NCBI GenBank assembly: GCA_910589415.1 | Contig: OU342631.1 | Coordinates: 3,844,001-3,908,000, forward strand | Length of the DNA: 64,000 nucleotides | Origin: Malachius bipustulatus | Lineage: Eukaryota > Arthropoda > Insecta > Coleoptera > Melyridae | Reading direction: 5' to 3' | In this document: in pieces, positions 60,052 to 64,000 of the stretch | Numbering within the stretch: the stretch's first letter is position 1 | Layout of the letters: the number at the start of each line of letters is the position of its first letter | Position numbers and translations under genes: made by a program | The notes under the pieces: model-generated | What the model saw: the letters and a program-made list of their open reading frames with translations, nothing else | Told to the model about the DNA's origin: nothing | Database searches by the model: none

Positions 60052-60609
60052 TGTTACGTCCTTGGTGAATAATCGATTCGTATTCTCTAAGACACCACCG
60101 TTTCCTACCCCTTCCTATCCCTTTACACATCGGGACGAAGGAGAAGGACACCTGACCGGACAGGACCACACATAGAGAGAAGAGTCGAGGTTTAACATCG
60201 AGAGAGGAAAGAGCCCGACATAGTGCCGTTCGTACCAGACTCGTCGATGCTGGTGTTACGGGAACGGGATACCTAGTTCTTTAATTAAATAAGGAAGCGG
60301 TATAAAGTAGTGGAACAATCGTGGGTATAGTGGAGCAAAGTGAACAATAATAATAGTTACAACATCTCGCAAATTAAAACAAGTGCCCCTTTAGTCGGAC
60401 AAGACACAAGGTCAGTAATTTCGATAATTATTAATTAATTGTGTTCCTGTCAATCATTGGCAATTATAGCCTGGTCCTTCCCTAAATTTTGATCCTGTCA
60501 CCGTGGCGATTCGTCATTACCATCGCGGCATCGAGCCGCATTAATTTAGCCCCTTTCAGGATCGAATCGCGTCGTTAATATTTTTAGGCTCTTTGACGCG
60601 GAGTTAACA
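60052..60609 (+). repeat. 3' LTR of the Bel/Pao element
   Basis: 558 bp, same as the 5' LTR, followed by the target copy AATGG. Confidence 0.95.
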
Positions 60610-60673
60610 AATGGAAAGTATGGTTTTTTCATAATTATGTTTTTCTGATTCTACGATTTCTTCTAATCACATG
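60610..60673. repeat. outer arm paired with 61982-62045
   Basis: tttttctgattctacgattt and neighbours pair with aaatcgaagaatcagaaaaa on the far side of the 61 kb foldback. The Bel/Pao element inserted at its edge. Confidence 0.6.
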
Positions 60674-61025
60674 TATAAAAAAGTAAATAACTTATTAAAA
60701 TTTAAACAAAAGATATGATTCAAAATAATTTTGTTTTGATAAAATATCTTTAATTGATTTAAAAATTATGATTCTTTTGATTTCAGATTTAAGACAAGAA
60801 GGTAATCATCGGCGTGTCAAAAAATGACAGAAGAATTTTCTTAAGAAGCAATAATAATTCTGAAAAGTGATAAAGCTCTTATTGTCAAAGTAAGAACAAA
60901 CATACGTAAATTATTTATTTATTTATCTATTTATTTATTTGTTTAATCGATACTACATACCCAACGATAACATCTCTCGTGAAGGCGATTCATTAATATA
61001 AATTTTAGCTATAATATTTTTGCAT

Positions 61026-61983
61026 ATACCGTGAGTTTTTCGAAAACCGCCCTAGCCTATAATAACTTCTTTCCTATTTCATATATTAAGTTTTGAACTT
61101 TCCTTGGGGTATTTTTAGGACTACTTTTGACATATTTTGCACCTATCGTAGACCTGACTGCACTTCCGGAAGTAACCGCGGAAGTGACATCTACTTGTGA
61201 TTTTTAAATAGAACACCCTGTATATTAGCCCATTTTCAGAGTGATTTATGAGTTATAAACAAATTAAAATTGCCATTTTCAATTTTCAAAGCAGCTTACA
61301 TTGAAAACGGCTGAAGATATCGGAAAACGGCTGAAGATATCGGAAAACGGCTTACATGTCCCTATCTTAACTTTTCATTTGGTATCCTATCATGTAACTG
61401 AAATTTTTATACTGGGTGATAAAAATTAGCAGATTTTTCATCACCCTGTATATTAAATTCATTCACACAGCAGGTTACCATATGAAAAGTTAAAATAGGG
61501 ACATGTAAGCCGTTTTCCGATATCTTGGAGTCGTTTTCAATATAAACTACTTTGAAAATGAAAAATGGCGGCGATTTTCATTTGTTTGTATCGGGTGATC
61601 CACAAAATTTTTTTGAGACACAATGAGCTCAGACATGACTGCAATAGCTATCTCTCTCTTCCAAGGCACTAGTTGATGAAAAATTTAGTGGATCACACGA
61701 TATAACTCAAATATCACTTGGTACAAACTTGAATTATTAACACCATTGTTATTACATTTCCTCAGAAAATCTGAAAATGGAATAATATACAGAGTGTTCT
61801 ATTTAAAAATCACAAGTAGATGTCACTTCCGGTCCGGTTACTTCAGGGAGTGGAGTCAGGTCTACGATAGATGATGCAAAGTGTATCAAAGGTAGTCCTA
61901 AATACTGCATGGAAATTTCAGAACTTAAGATGAAATAGGAAAGAAATTATAGGCTGAGGCGGTTTTCGAAAAGCACACGGTAT
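61026..61983. mobile_element. foldback element in ABCC intron 3, nested
   Basis: Left arm 61026-61420 (taccgtgagtttttcgaaaa, tatttaggactacttttga-type, gtagacctgact, acttccgg, tcacaagtaga complement) faces 61439-61983. The centre is atactgggtgataaaaatta facing tttttcatcaccctgtata. A second small hairpin (atcgggtgatccac / gtggatcacacgat, about 61598-61705) sits in the right arm. gaaaacggctgaagatatcg is tandemly repeated near 61302-61345. Confidence 0.78.
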
Positions 61984-62045
61984 GTGATCAGAAGAAATCG
62001 AAGAATCAGAAAAACATATAAAAAACATGGTTGTCATTTAAAGAC

Positions 62046-62396
62046 ACACAATTGTTACTCGGGAGTATTTTGATTAAGAAAATGATATTTGCTACTCCCA
62101 ACACTTCTCCATATAAAAATGCCCTAAAGGTTCTCGCGCTTCACCCTATATGTAGATAGTTAAATTTTATATTTGGACACCTGCTTATTATAATTGAGCT
62201 TAGCTCCACTCTTTGGACCTTTTGGCCAAAAAGATATCAGAATGCAAAATTTTGTAAGTCAAATGTAATTTTTTGGGAATATGAACAACAATGAGATAAA
62301 TTTTGACCACTTCTTAACTACATTATGATTTATTGAAGTGCATTCTTATTTAATTTGGATTATAAGGATTTTTTATAATTTTTTTTTACTTCTTAG
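62046..62396. other. end of ABCC intron 3
   Basis: Holds the polypyrimidine acceptor (ttttttttacttcttag) and no other feature I can name. Confidence 0.5.
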
Positions 62397-62553
62397 GTGT
62401 AATAAGTCGCAGACTGGCAGTGTTTCGATTGAAGACTGCACAAAAAACTGATAGCAGAATTAAATTAATTAGTGAAATACTATCAGGAATACAAGTAATT
62501 AAAATGTACGCATGGGAGAAACCATTTGCAGCTTTAATAGAAAATTCTAGAAG
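62397..62553 (+). CDS. ABCC transporter gene 2, exon 4
   Basis: The acceptor is ttcttag|GTGT at 62396/62397. It encodes about residues 251-302: VISRRLAVFRLKTAQKTDSR, IKLISEILSGIQVIKMYAWE and KPFAALIENSR. The T-D-x-R-I/V-K-L-x-x-E-I-L-x-G-I-Q-V-I-K-x-Y-A-W-E block is diagnostic for ABCC proteins. The donor is AGAAG|GTTGTT, a GT with a poor consensus, but phase 2 joins exactly to exon 5. Reading through instead would insert 18 non-homologous codons and then hit a TAA. Confidence 0.88.
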
Positions 62554-62611
62554 GTTGTTGAAGGAATTAAATTACTTAACACTTAATATTAACATTGTTT
62601 CATAATTCCAG

Positions 62612-63620
62612 GCAAGAAGTTAAGAACATAAGAGTTTCCACATTTCTGTTAAGTATGTCCTTGTCTTTTTTCATGTTTATTACACCTCTATCGGTGTTCT
62701 CGAGCGTCGTCCCTTTTGTGTTATTTGGAAACATTATAACAGCAGAAAAGATCTTTGTAATGTTATCATACTATGGTATTCTTAAAATGTCAATGCCTGT
62801 GCTTTTCTTTAATGGATTACCTCTAGTGACTCAAATGAATGTGTCAATTAATAGGCTAAATAAGTTTCTGTTGTTTGAAGATATGGGACCAAAACAAATA
62901 AAGAAAAAATCAACAGTTTCAAAATATATCTCACATAAAGACAACGACGTCTTCACTAGTCAAGCCAGTATTAAAAGAAAGCGGTCTAGAATTGACATAA
63001 TAGGAGTAAATGCGAAATGGTCGAAGTCATCACCACAAAACACATTATCTAACATAAACCTTTCGATCAACCCAGGAGAATTATTTGCTATCATTGGACC
63101 AGTTGGCGGAGGAAAAACAAGTCTTCTACACGCCATATTGAAAGAATTGCCATTAACGACAGGGAAAATTATTGTAGAAGACAACATTAGTTATGCCTCC
63201 CAAGATCCATGGCTATTCGCGGGAACTATCAGACAAAATATCTTATTCGGTCTCCCAATGAATATTGTTCGATACAAAGCGGTGGTCAGAAAATGTGCAT
63301 TGAAAAGGGATTTCGAGATACTTCCCAATAAAGATTTGACAATCGTGGGTGACCGAGGTGTATCTTTAAGTGGAGGTCAAAGAGCCCGAATTAATTTAGC
63401 GAGGGCAGTTTATAGAGACGCTGATGTATATTTATTAGATGATCCTCTTTCTGCCGTAGACACTCATGTCGGCAAGCAATTGTTTGATGATTGCATAAAA
63501 ACTTTCTTGAAGGACAGTACTGTGATTCTCGTAACGCATCAAATGCAATATTTAAAAGAAGCAGATCATATTGCATATGTGGATGAAGGAAAACTTCAAG
63601 CTTACGGTAATGATGAAATG
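62612..63620 (+). CDS. ABCC transporter gene 2, exon 5 (end of TMD1 and NBD1); 3' partial gene
   Basis: The exon starts after ttccag at 62611, behind an unusually short 58-nt intron. It completes TMD1 (QEVKNIRVSTFLLS, FITPLSVFSSVVPFVLFG, MNVSINRLNKFLLFEDM) and then gives a full NBD1. Walker A GPVGGGKTS is at residues 465-473, the Q-loop at YASQDPWLF, the signature LSGGQRARINLARAVY from 555, Walker B VYLLDDPLSAVD at 575-586, and the H-loop His at 612 (VTHQ). All catalytic residues are intact. The 3' border is uncertain: donors GTAATG at 63607 and GTATTT at 63621 are both possible, and the frame itself stays open to TAA at 63665. The second half of the transporter is expected beyond the window. 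Confidence 0.9.
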
Positions 63621-63769
63621 GTATTTTTGTTGATGTTGTTGCAAAGCATTCTATTTCACAAATAAGAGTTTTTACGAAAAGAAGCTCTGTTCAAAATATC
63701 TCTATATCTAAAAAATGCACTGCAATGACATAAACGGTGATTATACGAGTATGTATAATAATAATAATA

Positions 63770-64000
63770 TACAGGCTGTTAAGAAAATGACTTATAAACT
63801 CTTTAGTACATTGTAGGGGATACTCAGTTGAGTACGGGAAAAATAATTTAAAAAATTCTGGTCTTCAAGTTTGTGAGACAAAAAATATCAAAGTTAACAT
63901 TTTACTATCTTTGTTTTTCGGTATTTTTCAAAAACTAGATGATTTTACAGATATAAAAAAGGGTACTTTAATCGTTGCCAATTAAAATAAATTGCTTAAA
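63770..64000 (+). repeat. dispersed repeat starting tacaggctgttaagaaaatga, copy 2, runs off the window
   Basis: Collinear with 24540-24772; see that entry. Lies in the intron after ABCC exon 5. Confidence 0.78.

Larger units (their letters stand above)
55013..60609 (+). mobile_element. Bel/Pao LTR retrotransposon, complete ends, internally deleted coding region
   Basis: Two 558-bp LTRs (TGTTACG...GTTAACA) that I read as identical flank a 4.5 kb interior. The 5-bp sequence AATGG is duplicated outside (55008-55012 and 60610-60614). Identical LTRs mean a recent insertion. The interior carries one long open frame with RT, RNase H and integrase parts in Bel/Pao order. It lies in intron 3 of the ABCC gene in the sense orientation. 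Its LTR polyadenylation signals and splice-like sites could therefore affect that gene's transcript; this is inference. Confidence 0.93.

Noticed and set aside
63621..63665. Continuation of ABCC exon 5 to the TAA at 63665
   Set aside because: The extra residues (VFLLMLLQSILFHK) do not resemble the region after NBD1, and GT donors precede them; a true stop here would remove half the transporter.
1..64000. CRISPR array or bacterial defence-type system
   Set aside because: The repeats are dispersed or inverted, not regularly spaced with unique spacers, and all genes are eukaryotic with introns.

Overview
The window looks like an insect nuclear genome from a repeat-rich species. It is AT-rich, its genes are split by introns with GT..AG borders, and retroelement and foldback-transposon remnants occupy a large share of it. 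Penelope-like, Jockey-like, Ty3/gypsy, Bel/Pao, mariner-like and Crypton-like sequences occur together with ABCC transporters of the insect lethal(2)03659/MRP type. A beetle is my best guess, but that is inference; nothing here fixes the species.

Layout. Positions 1-771 (+) are the 3' end of one ABCC transporter gene, its second nucleotide-binding domain. Positions 46571-63620 (+) are the first five exons of a second ABCC gene: N-terminus, first transmembrane domain and first nucleotide-binding domain. Its 3' half lies beyond the window. The two genes are head to tail, about 46 kb apart. Between them on the minus strand is a probable two-exon gene for a Crypton-type tyrosine recombinase (37194-36775 joined to 23875-23144). 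It has the R, H-x-x-R, H and Y residues expected of the family and phase-0 splice sites that fit each other across a 12.9 kb intron.

Mobile DNA. A Penelope-like element lies at 1.13-3.66 kb (-), interrupted by a LINE fragment with a 13-bp target duplication. A second Penelope copy is at 50.64-51.71 kb (+). Jockey-like LINE remnants lie at 9.85-11.4 kb (-) and 39.6-40.97 kb (+). A gypsy gag/protease scrap is at 41.62-42.02 kb (-), and mariner-like transposase scraps are at 9.13-9.58 and 16.15-16.37 kb. The youngest insertion is a Bel/Pao element at 55013-60609. Its 558-bp LTRs read as identical and are flanked by a 5-bp AATGG duplication. Its single 1199-codon open frame seems to lack the rest of gag, the zinc knuckle and the protease.

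Foldback elements. At least ten inverted-repeat elements with long arms punctuate the window: about 17.0, 26.1, 27.5, 30.7, 32.3-36.4, 38.0, 45.0, 47.0, 49.3, 52.6 and 61.0 kb. Many end in variants of TACAGGGTG although the arms belong to unrelated families. Four of them, two of the hairpins inside the second Penelope copy, and the Bel/Pao element sit in the introns of the second ABCC gene. That pre-mRNA would therefore contain many potential long double-stranded stems.

I found no tRNA, rRNA or CRISPR array and no bacterial-type gene. Most short open frames in the window are chance frames or parts of the repeats.
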